Shown here piece by piece: positions 10,862 through 17,473 of a DNA stretch of 64,000 bases. The position numbers were made by a program, and so were the translations under genes. The notes under the pieces were generated by a model. The model ran no database searches and was not told the DNA's origin. It was given only the letters and a program-made list of their open reading frames with translations. Each line of letters opens with the position of its first letter. Within the stretch, counting starts at the first letter, position 1. Source of the stretch: Verrucomicrobiales bacterium. GTDB lineage: Bacteria > Verrucomicrobiota > Verrucomicrobiia > Verrucomicrobiales > DEV007. The stretch lies in the NCBI GenBank assembly GCA_029940475.1, contig JAPYUT010000002.1, forward strand, positions 66,934 to 130,933, in the 5' to 3' direction.

Positions 10862-10876
10862 TGATCAATGTGATCA
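10862..10876. promoter_or_regulatory. palindromic TGATCA-N3-TGATCA element upstream of eno
   Basis: Two TGATCA boxes are separated by ATG, about 30-45 bases before the enolase ATG, and the whole 15-mer is nearly symmetric. On the minus strand it overlaps the place where a promoter would sit; a weak TTGTCT-18-CATAAC pair spans it. It resembles a dimeric regulator site (CRP/FNR-like spacing), but no regulator can be assigned. Confidence 0.3.
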
Positions 10877-10929
10877 AAAGACAAATTAAGGGAACCGAAC
10901 TACCCGCTGTCCTGACATCCTGTCGCGAG

Positions 10930-12795
10930 TCACCCGCTCTGGCCAACATATGGCTTAATCGATGCAATCCGGACTTTGCGAGTTTCGCCGTCATTCTCGG
11001 TTGGCAACTCAAGCTCATCACCGGCAACTTTCCCCAACAAGGAGGCTCCCATTACCGACAAGTAAGAAACGATGCTTCTATCAATGTCAGTATCCCACGC
11101 ACCAAGCAAGGTAACCGCCTCAACATTTCCACTGCCCACATCCTCAATGTCGACAACCGTTCCAACGGTAACCGCTGACCCGTCGGCTTCAGAGAAATCA
11201 GTTCCCCGGGCCATGGTAATTTCGGCCTCAAGCTCTGCCTTCTGACGCATGAGCACTGCCTGCTGCTGCTTGGCTGCCTTGAATTCGAAGTTTTCTTTCA
11301 GGTCGCCGTATTCGGCGGCAATACCGATCTCCTTGGAATTCTCCGGTATTTTCTTGTTCACGATATCCTCAAGCTTTTCCTGACGTTGCTGGAGGCTCTC
11401 CCAGGATACAATCACCCCGGAAGACTGCGAACCTTGCTTGCTCTTCTCTGCCTTCTCCCCGGTAATCAGGTCTTCAACAGCAGGGAACGCCTTGATAATG
11501 CGTGCCAACAATGAATTCTTGTTTAGACCCTCAAAAACCGCCGTCGATTGTATGCGGCGCGTGAAGTGGCGCACTTCCGCGGTATCACTGCTAGCAAGCA
11601 GATCAGGGACTAGTTCCTTATCATCCATCAACAAATCATGAAGGCGATTTGTCTTGGGAGTTGATTCGTCAAGATGATCCCGTTCGAGTGCCGCGATAAT
11701 GGCAGCAGAAATACCCGCTTCGCAGAAAACCTCTGCAGCTAAGCCCTTGCGTTCTTTGCATATCCACGCCAGCACTTCGGCCCCGAGGCTCCGCTGACGC
11801 AACCCGATGACAAGATCACGGGAAAGTTCATCACCTTTGCCACTCTCGTTGATAAACTTGGAAATTTCCGCAATCGCTCGGGCACCTGAGCCCTCAAGGG
11901 CGCTGATCAATTCCTTGACCCATGCCTCACCGGAGATCTCCTGTATCACCTGATAGACCTGCCGTTGACGCGCAACCCCCATGCCCTTGACTATTTCAGG
12001 AAACCTCTCCCGATAATCGCGCAGCACATCTGCAATCGGCAATCGCCCGTCATCCTCAAATCCATCAATGTCTGCCACAAGAGCATCACGCGCCAGCAAC
12101 AGTTCAACTGCCACCCCGGGTGTCCTTTTAATGGCAACGCTTACTGTTGAAGTTGCCATCTTGATGATATCTTCAAGTTCAATCGCAGGTTCCACGAATA
12201 TTTCCAGATCCTTACGGATATTCTCCAGGACTTTAATCTTGGCCTTGATATCCTTTGCCGCTTCAAAATCCCCAATCAAGGCCTCACCAGCGCTCATGCT
12301 CGTATCACGCAATTCAAATGGAATATTTCTTTTCGGAGGCAACGCAAAACAACGATCCGAGCGAATCTGCCTTTTGGCTGACTCCCACCAGCTGCGGTAT
12401 TTATCCTCGGGAACAATCCGCCCCTTTACCTTATCCTCCCACCTATCCAGCAGCATTGATCCACCAAAACTGCTTAAGAGCTGCTTGGCAAAATCCACAG
12501 GATCCTCAATTGCCAGTTTCTTGATCCCTTCGGGATCACGGGCAAATTTGGCAAAAATATGATCCGCATCAAGAACTTCAAGAGAATCGGCCGCAAACTG
12601 CAATTTCATCCCGTGCCCGGATTTGTCCTCAAAATCAATCACCATCCGGTCCCCGAACAAATCCCATTCTTTCACGATCCCCGAGCCCCAACTCTTATGC
12701 AGGCAAAAAGCCCCAGGTTCCAGGTGAGAAATCTTTTCACCTATCTGGGGATCAAGTCGACCAGCGTCAACCAATGTTTGAACCTGCTCATGCAT
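10930..12795 (-). CDS. greA: long GreA-type transcription elongation factor
   Basis: This is a 621-residue protein whose last 170 residues are a complete GreA. The coiled-coil domain (about 455-540) bears the catalytic tip GDLKENFEF near 496-504, where the Asp and Glu that position Mg2+ in RNA polymerase are kept. The FKBP-like C-terminal domain (about 545-621) ends in IASIKPYVGQSG. GreA rescues backtracked RNA polymerase by stimulating transcript cleavage. The first 450 residues form a mostly helical, charged extension. The very long chlamydial GreA (about 700 residues) has a comparable extension, so this looks like a PVC-type form; the role of the extension is unknown. The gene lies upstream of eno in the same direction, 97 bases apart. 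Confidence 0.88.
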   Translation of the reverse strand: MHEQVQTLVDAGRLDPQIGEKISHLEPGAFCLHKSWGSGIVKEWDLFGDRMVIDFEDKSGHGMKLQFAADSLEVLDADHIFAKFARDPEGIKKLAIEDPVDFAKQLLSSFGGSMLLDRWEDKVKGRIVPEDKYRSWWESAKRQIRSDRCFALPPKRNIPFELRDTSMSAGEALIGDFEAAKDIKAKIKVLENIRKDLEIFVEPAIELEDIIKMATSTVSVAIKRTPGVAVELLLARDALVADIDGFEDDGRLPIADVLRDYRERFPEIVKGMGVARQRQVYQVIQEISGEAWVKELISALEGSGARAIAEISKFINESGKGDELSRDLVIGLRQRSLGAEVLAWICKERKGLAAEVFCEAGISAAIIAALERDHLDESTPKTNRLHDLLMDDKELVPDLLASSDTAEVRHFTRRIQSTAVFEGLNKNSLLARIIKAFPAVEDLITGEKAEKSKQGSQSSGVIVSWESLQQRQEKLEDIVNKKIPENSKEIGIAAEYGDLKENFEFKAAKQQQAVLMRQKAELEAEITMARGTDFSEADGSAVTVGTVVDIEDVGSGNVEAVTLLGAWDTDIDRSIVSYLSVMGASLLGKVAGDELELPTENDGETRKVRIASIKPYVGQSG

Positions 12796-12804
12796 AGGGC
12801 GCGC

Positions 12805-12833
12805 ACAATAGAAACGACCGAGATCAATCGCAA
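12805..12833 (-). promoter_or_regulatory. candidate promoter of the long greA gene
   Basis: On the minus strand, TTGCGA (12833-12828), a 17-base spacer and TATTGT (12810-12805) lie directly before the ATG at 12795. The implied leader is only a few bases long. Match to consensus is moderate. Confidence 0.3.
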
Positions 12834-12860
12834 CGGCAAATGCAAATCAATTTAACCAAA

Positions 12861-12895
12861 TTTTCCGAATTTTCCGAATTTTCCGAATTTTCCGC
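12861..12895. repeat. 9-base tandem repeat, about four copies
   Basis: The unit TTTTCCGAA is repeated head to tail: three exact copies (12861-12887) and a fourth that ends in TTTTCCG. It lies in the divergent spacer between greA (minus) and the TIGR04073 gene (plus). A related word TTTTTTCGAAAATT occurs at about 12930. It could be a polymerase-slippage tract or a set of binding sites. Confidence 0.8.
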
Positions 12896-12990
12896 CTGTT
12901 AGCCCCCTGAATATCATGGGTTGAACGTTTTTTTCGAAAATTAAGGTTGTCAAAGTTTCCCGGATCCACCTAACTTAATGCAGTTATCAC

Positions 12991-13413
12991 ATGAAAAAGC
13001 TTATCATTTACGCATTCGCCACCTGCATGCTCGTCACGAGTTCCTCCTTTGCTGACATCCAGTCGCCTCCCGGAGGAAAACAAAATCGTATTCGTAAGCT
13101 CTCGAGAGCAGTGGGAAATATTGTTTACGGTATGAATGAGATTCCCTCCACTTGGTCACGCACCGTGGATGCAGAAGGTTCAGTGTATGCGGCAAGCTAC
13201 GGAATTATCAAAGGCACTTACCGTTCTGTTATTCGCGCCGGCTATGGCGTTTACGAGTTCGCTACATTTCCTTTTGCCACCTACAAGGGCAGTTTCCGCC
13301 CGGGTTATGGAGGCAAGAGCATTTGGTGGGATCTCAATCACGGCTACTCTGAACTTGTTCCTGAACTGGGCTTCCAAAGCAAATTCGGCACCGGTAGAAG
13401 CCAGAAATGGTAA
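12991..13413 (+). CDS. exosortase system-associated protein, TIGR04073 family
   Basis: This is a 140-residue exported protein. A signal peptide (about 1-21, ending SSFA-D) is followed by the family core: RKLSRAVGNIVYGMNEIPST, then GIIKGTYRSVIRAGYGVYE, then FATFPFATYKGSFRPGYGG. This matches my recollection of TIGR04073, a family found in Verrucomicrobia and some other bacteria and statistically linked to exosortase/PEP-CTERM systems; its biochemical role is not known. The repeated small-residue/aromatic pattern suggests a short membrane-associated or pore-like fold. No exosortase gene lies in this window. The gene is monocistronic: it is divergent from greA and closed by a strong terminator at 13447-13480. 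A weak promoter, TTGTCA-18-TAACTT, precedes it. Confidence 0.7.
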   Translation: MKKLIIYAFATCMLVTSSSFADIQSPPGGKQNRIRKLSRAVGNIVYGMNEIPSTWSRTVDAEGSVYAASYGIIKGTYRSVIRAGYGVYEFATFPFATYKGSFRPGYGGKSIWWDLNHGYSELVPELGFQSKFGTGRSQKW

Positions 13414-13446
13414 ATCTACAGGGATTGCTATAAATAACGTTTTCAT

Positions 13447-13480
13447 AAAACCCGCCCTTTTAAAAAAGGGCGGGTTTTTT
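13447..13480 (+). terminator. strong intrinsic terminator after the TIGR04073 gene
   Basis: A perfect stem AAACCCGCCCTTTT / AAAAGGGCGGGTTT is followed by a run of six T. It lies 34 bases after the stop codon at 13413 and separates this gene from rpoA. The flanking A and T runs would let it work in both directions. Confidence 0.92.
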
Positions 13481-13570
13481 GTGACTCGTATACCCCGCCG
13501 GGGGGCAAATCTGCTGTTTTTACGCCTTGCAAATGAGTAATTTTCCCCGATGATTGCCGCCCGCGAGTCA

Positions 13571-13576
13571 TATAAT
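13571..13576 (+). promoter_or_regulatory. candidate -10 box for rpoA-rplQ
   Basis: An exact TATAAT lies 90 bases before the rpoA ATG and about 90 bases after the terminator. No good -35 hexamer is seen at 16-18 bases, so this is tentative; some promoter must exist here because the upstream gene is terminated. Confidence 0.3.
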
Positions 13577-13666
13577 CTGCCGTTGGTCCCTGGGTGCCGG
13601 ACATAATAAACTGGTCCGGTTCACCAAACTCGTCAGGGGGAACCCGGCAAAACAGACAAACTACCA

Positions 13667-14740
13667 ATGCCAGCTCGATTAACCCGGTTCGAAATGCCGG
13701 ATCGCCTTACCAAAGACGAAACCACTGCCACGGAAACCTATTCCCGCTTCACTGCAGAGCCTTTTGATGCCGGCTACGGCCATACTGTTGGCAACTCCCT
13801 GCGGCGTGTATTACTTTCCTCCCTCGAAGGTGCATCCGTCACCTCGATAAAAATAAAAGGTGCCCAACATGAATTCGGCAGTCTTCCGGGTGTCTTGGAG
13901 GACATTACCGACATCGTCCTTAACTTGAAGAAAATCAAGTTCAGGCACTTCGAGAACAAGGAACCGAAAATGCTCGACCTGAAAGTGACCAAAACCGGCG
14001 AAGTTACAGCCGCTGACATCACCGAAGATGCCCAGTATGAAGTAATCAACAAAGACCAGCTCATCTGCACACTTGACCGCAAGATGAGCTTTGAATGTGA
14101 AATGGAAGTGCGGGTCGGACGCGGTTTCGCCACCGGTGACGAGAATAACCGTGAGGATATGCCCATCGGGGTCATCCCGATTGATTCAATCTTCTCGCCG
14201 GTAACCCGGGTGAAATACAATGTGGAAAACACCCGCGTGGGGCAACGCACGGATTACGATAAGCTTGTCCTTGAGATTTGGACTGACGGTCGCCTTGAGC
14301 CTCATGACGCCCTTACCCAGTCCTCGGCAATATTGCGGCATCACCTTGATGTTTTTGTCGACTACGACGACAACCAGATTGAGTTTGAGGATAAGCCGGA
14401 AGCTGAAAGTGAAGAAAACGCCGAGCTTCGCAAGCTTCTCAACATGAGCGTCAACGAAATTGAACTATCAGTTCGCGCGGCAAACTGCCTGAACAATGCC
14501 AACATTACTTCCGTTGGTCAACTCGCCCTCAAATCCGAGGCTGAAATGCTTAAATACCGCAACTTCGGCAAAAAGTCGCTTAACGAGATCAAGGAAAAAC
14601 TCCAGGAGCTTGGGCTCTCACTCGGCATGCAGCTTGATGCCACCCTGCTTGATCCCGCCCTTCTGGCCGGAACCCTCCACATACCCGAACCCCTGGGGCC
14701 AGGGCTTGAGGATCTTATCGCCGCTAACCTGGACGACTGA
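13667..14740 (+). CDS. rpoA: DNA-directed RNA polymerase alpha subunit
   Basis: This is a 357-residue RNA polymerase alpha subunit with both domains. The N-terminal assembly domain contains the dimerisation motif GYGHTVGNSLRRVLLSSLEG near 36-55 and the following ASVTSIKIKG. The C-terminal DNA- and regulator-binding domain (about 260-330) contains LNMSVNEIELSVRAANCL and the helix-hairpin-helix region SVGQLALKSEAEMLKYRNFG. The C-terminus extends some 20 residues past the usual end (LLDPALLAGTLHIPEP onwards). In most bacteria rpoA follows rpsM-rpsK-rpsD. Here it starts a new transcript after a terminator, with only rplQ downstream, so the alpha operon is split or reduced. Confidence 0.98.
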   Translation: MPARLTRFEMPDRLTKDETTATETYSRFTAEPFDAGYGHTVGNSLRRVLLSSLEGASVTSIKIKGAQHEFGSLPGVLEDITDIVLNLKKIKFRHFENKEPKMLDLKVTKTGEVTAADITEDAQYEVINKDQLICTLDRKMSFECEMEVRVGRGFATGDENNREDMPIGVIPIDSIFSPVTRVKYNVENTRVGQRTDYDKLVLEIWTDGRLEPHDALTQSSAILRHHLDVFVDYDDNQIEFEDKPEAESEENAELRKLLNMSVNEIELSVRAANCLNNANITSVGQLALKSEAEMLKYRNFGKKSLNEIKEKLQELGLSLGMQLDATLLDPALLAGTLHIPEPLGPGLEDLIAANLDD

Positions 14741-14770
14741 AAAACATCAGGTTACCAGCACAAATTCGCG

Positions 14771-14798
14771 TTGCGTGAAATAACCTAGAGCCTATAAT
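14771..14798 (+). promoter_or_regulatory. candidate internal promoter for rplQ
   Basis: TTGCGT (14771-14776), a 16-base spacer and an exact TATAAT (14793-14798) lie in the 123-base rpoA-rplQ gap. Transcription would start near 14805, about 59 bases before the rplQ ATG. It could supplement read-through from rpoA. Confidence 0.4.
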
Positions 14799-14863
14799 CA
14801 CGCTCCCAGCATACCACACACCTTACCAGTAGCTCTGCCAACACGACAACTGCTGCCCGGGCC

Positions 14864-15310
14864 ATGAGACACCGCCGCAAAACTAGTAAACTCCAGCGCA
14901 CCAAAGCGCATCGTCGTTCCCTGCTCGCCAACCAGGCATGCAGCTTGATCGAACATCGCCAGATCCGCACCACACTTGCCAAGGCCAAGGCATTGCGGCC
15001 GATTGCTGAAAAACTTGTCACCTGCGGGAAAAAAGGACTTATCGCCGAACAGTCCGGGGAAACAGCAACAGCAGTTCACTACCGCCGTCGCGCCTTCGCC
15101 TTTCTGCGCCAGAAAGACGCCGTAAAAAAACTTTTTGCGGAAGTCGCTCCAGCCTCCACCGACCGTGTCGGCGGCTATACGCGAATCACCAAGCTGGGAG
15201 CCCGGCCAAGTGACGCGGCACCGATGGCCTACATTTCCTGGGTTGATCTCTTCGTTGAGAGTGAAGACGATACCATTGAGGAAACTGCTGAGGCAACGGC
15301 TCAAGGTTAA
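14864..15310 (+). CDS. rplQ: 50S ribosomal protein L17
   Basis: This is a 148-residue L17 protein. The conserved opening MRHRRKTSKLQRTKAHRRSL and the following LIEHRQIRTTLAKAKALRPIAEKL are present. The VGGYTRITKLGARPSDAAPM motif is present and followed by YISWVDLF. L17 sits at the polypeptide exit side of the 50S subunit. The C-terminus carries an acidic tail (SEDDTIEETAEATAQG) longer than in the E. coli protein. It follows rpoA at a 123-base distance, the order conserved in nearly all bacteria. Confidence 0.98.
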   Translation: MRHRRKTSKLQRTKAHRRSLLANQACSLIEHRQIRTTLAKAKALRPIAEKLVTCGKKGLIAEQSGETATAVHYRRRAFAFLRQKDAVKKLFAEVAPASTDRVGGYTRITKLGARPSDAAPMAYISWVDLFVESEDDTIEETAEATAQG

Positions 15311-15617
15311 TCTCTCCGGCGAGATAATCGTCAAGAAACCTGGATTTTGAGGAATGTTTTTGTTGCCACACAAGTGCAACTATTAGTCTCGGCAGGACTT
15401 CACCGGCAAGCGTGCTCCCACGCAGCGAATTGCGCTATTCTTTAGCACGAATCCGCTAAAGTAAAAAAACCTGCCAAAGCCCCGTTTAACCAAGGCAGGG
15501 AGGGTCGAATATTGCTGCTTATCGCCACCTTTCGCGCCACAACTGCAGCGGAGACCTTGAAAAATCCAATAATTCGTTTATAATGATAAACTTCCCAAGA
15601 AATTTACAGTATTCCTG
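15311..15617. other. spacer after rplQ with two hairpins and a promoter
   Basis: No gene was recognised in these 307 bases. It contains a 7-base-pair hairpin (CTTTAGC/GCTAAAG, 15440-15461). It also contains a CCTGCC/GGCAGG pair (15470-15499) whose minus-strand reading is followed by seven T, so it would terminate leftward transcription. The promoter of the next small gene lies at its right end. Confidence 0.5.
15557..15584 (+). promoter_or_regulatory. good sigma70 promoter for the small membrane protein gene
   Basis: TTGAAA (15557-15562), a 16-base spacer and an exact TATAAT (15579-15584) are present. Transcription would start near 15591, giving a leader of about 27 bases before the ATG at 15618. 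This supports the small gene as real. Confidence 0.6.
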
Positions 15618-15860
15618 ATGTCCACCATTGCCATTATTGGCCTGACCCTGTTCCTGTGCAGCGCCACCGCTATATGGGTCACCCTGCGCGCCTCCTCAGA
15701 CGCGGACCGCTGGCGTCAATCACTGCGTAAGCGCGCCCGGTTTCTGCGCCACAACCCTCCCCGCGCTGAAGCTGACAGCGATAAGGTCAGGCCTCTGGCT
15801 GACCGTCGCCGCCTTGATGCGAGCGCCCGTAAGCTGGAAGGCACAACGTTTTTCTTCTAG
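15618..15860 (+). CDS. small membrane protein of unknown function
   Basis: This is an 80-residue protein not recognised as a known family. One membrane segment (about 4-24, IAIIGLTLFLCSATAIWVTL) is followed by a very basic tail rich in Arg (RWRQSLRKRARFLRH) and a second charged stretch. It ends in EGTTFFF. A good promoter lies upstream. A small inner-membrane protein with a cytoplasmic basic tail is the best description; no partner or function can be inferred from its neighbours (rplQ upstream, the DUF1501 cassette downstream). The start ATG is chosen because it directly precedes the hydrophobic segment and follows the promoter. Confidence 0.6.
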   Translation: MSTIAIIGLTLFLCSATAIWVTLRASSDADRWRQSLRKRARFLRHNPPRAEADSDKVRPLADRRRLDASARKLEGTTFFF

Positions 15861-16085
15861 GGGAATCACTCCTCTGCGTTGCCCACCGCCAATGCAGACC
15901 GTCTGTTTTGCCTTGAGGACTTGGCCCAGGGCTGTGTAGGCAATCCTCCCATGCAACGGCCAATGACTGAAATACCGTGAGATTAAGTCCCGGAAGATCG
16001 TCTATTTACAAGAAAACTTAAGTCCTCGTGCCCGCCAGCTGTCTTGACGTACCGAACGACACTGCTAGGTTCTATCTGGTTTTCT

Positions 16086-16091
16086 TATAAT
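16086..16091 (+). promoter_or_regulatory. candidate -10 box before the DUF1501 cassette
   Basis: An exact TATAAT ends 9 bases before the ATG at 16101, so transcription would begin almost at that start codon; if so, either the message is nearly leaderless or translation starts at the ATG at 16161. A TTGACG at 16044-16049 is too far upstream for this box, but could pair with TAGGTT at 16066-16071 with a 16-base spacer. Confidence 0.35.
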
Positions 16092-16100
16092 AAACAATCG

Positions 16101-17447
16101 ATGAGCATCAGGAGAAAACAGTATTCGGGCTGTGGCAGCAAAGTTCACCTTCAGCCACTGATGTCACGCCGCCGGGATTTCCTGCAGGTGGGACTGATTG
16201 GCGGACTCGGGCTTAGCTTGCCGCAATTCCTGCGGATGGAGGCAAACGCCGCGCAGAAACACTACGAGTCCAAGGAGGGGCCGGCAAAGTCGGTGATCCA
16301 CATCTTCCTGCCCGGCGGCATGGCCCAGCAGGAATCCTTTGATGCCAAGCCCTACGCCCCCACTGAATACCGCGGCCCGCTTAATTCCATCGGCACAAAG
16401 ATCGTCGGCACCCGCTTTGGACCCCATTTCAAGAACATCGCAGCCATCGCCGACAAGTTGGTGGTAATAAACTCCCTGACTCACGGAGAGGCAGCACACG
16501 AGCGCGGCGTGCACAACATGTTCACCGGCTACAAGCCGAGCCCGGCACTCAGTTATCCGAGCTTCGGCAGTGTTGTCAGCCACGAGTTCGGCCCGCGCGC
16601 CAACCTGCCTCCCTACGTATGTATCCCGAGCCAGCCAAACGAGCATGCCGGCAGCGGTTACCTCAGTTCTGCCTACGGAGCCTTCAGCCTCGGCAGTGAC
16701 CCCGCCAGTAGCAACTTCACAGTTCGCGATCTGAAACTGCCCGGCGGAATCGATGAATCCCGCTTCAGCAAACGCAAGTCGATCCTGCAAACCGTCGATG
16801 CCCACTTCAGGGAGACCGAGAAATCCGACGCGGTCGATGCCATGGACACCTTCTACCAGCGCGCCTACAGCCTGATCAGCTCGCAAAAAGCCCGCGAGGC
16901 TTTTGACCTCAACAAGGAGCCGGCAAAACTGCGCGATGAATACGGGCGCAACTCGGCCGGTCAACGCATGTTGCTCGCCCGGCGCCTTGTCGAATCCGGC
17001 GTGCGCTTCGTTTCCCTTACCTACGGTGGATGGGATCACCACGATAACGTGAAAGGCGCCTTTGAAAAACAGGCTCCGCCCCTCGACCAGGCCTACGCGC
17101 GACTGATCCGCGACCTTGATGAACGCGGACTGCTCGACTCGACACTGGTGATGCTCACCTCGGAGTTCGGGCGCACCCCGAAGATCAACAAGAACGCAGG
17201 ACGCGACCACTGGCCCAAGGTCTTCAGCGGACTACTCGCCGGGGGAGGACTCAGGAAAGGAGTGGTCCACGGCAAGTCCGATGCCCTGGCTGCTGAACCG
17301 GAGGAAGACCCGGTTTTCCCCGCAGACCTTGCAACCACTGTCTATAAACAACTTGGAATCATTGCCGATAAGGAACTGATGGCCCCGGGGGACCGGCCTA
17401 TCGAAATTGTCGCCGGCGGTAAAATCATCTCCAACATTATCGCCTGA
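16101..17447 (+). CDS. DUF1501 domain-containing Tat-exported protein
   Basis: This 448-residue protein of the DUF1501 family (sulfatase/alkaline phosphatase-like fold) is abundant in Planctomycetes and Verrucomicrobia. A twin-arginine signal begins at SRRRDFLQVGLIGGLGLSLP near residue 21. The conserved core includes HIFLPGGMAQQESFDAKPYA, THGEAAHERGVHNMFTGY, YLSSAYGAFSLGSDPAS, TYGGWDHHDNV and SSEFGRTPK-like TSEFGRTPKINKNAGRDHWP. The His and Asp residues of these motifs resemble alkaline-phosphatase-type metal ligands, but the reaction is unknown. Start options are TTG 16044, ATG 16101 and ATG 16161. The last two keep the Tat motif near the N-terminus, and 16101 is used here. It heads a four-gene plus-strand cassette, 26 bases before the PPC gene. 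Confidence 0.9.
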   Translation: MSIRRKQYSGCGSKVHLQPLMSRRRDFLQVGLIGGLGLSLPQFLRMEANAAQKHYESKEGPAKSVIHIFLPGGMAQQESFDAKPYAPTEYRGPLNSIGTKIVGTRFGPHFKNIAAIADKLVVINSLTHGEAAHERGVHNMFTGYKPSPALSYPSFGSVVSHEFGPRANLPPYVCIPSQPNEHAGSGYLSSAYGAFSLGSDPASSNFTVRDLKLPGGIDESRFSKRKSILQTVDAHFRETEKSDAVDAMDTFYQRAYSLISSQKAREAFDLNKEPAKLRDEYGRNSAGQRMLLARRLVESGVRFVSLTYGGWDHHDNVKGAFEKQAPPLDQAYARLIRDLDERGLLDSTLVMLTSEFGRTPKINKNAGRDHWPKVFSGLLAGGGLRKGVVHGKSDALAAEPEEDPVFPADLATTVYKQLGIIADKELMAPGDRPIEIVAGGKIISNIIA

Positions 17448-17473
17448 CCGGAAAATTACCCATCGCATACCCG

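Noticed and set aside
15470-15499. CCTGCC/GGCAGG hairpin as terminator of rplQ
   Set aside because: In the plus direction it is not followed by T residues; the T run lies on its other side, so it would only stop leftward transcription, for which no gene is known here.
16164-17210. A 348-codon open frame antisense to the DUF1501 gene
   Set aside because: It lies entirely opposite a strongly conserved gene and its translation has no recognisable domain; G+C-rich codon bias produces such shadows.
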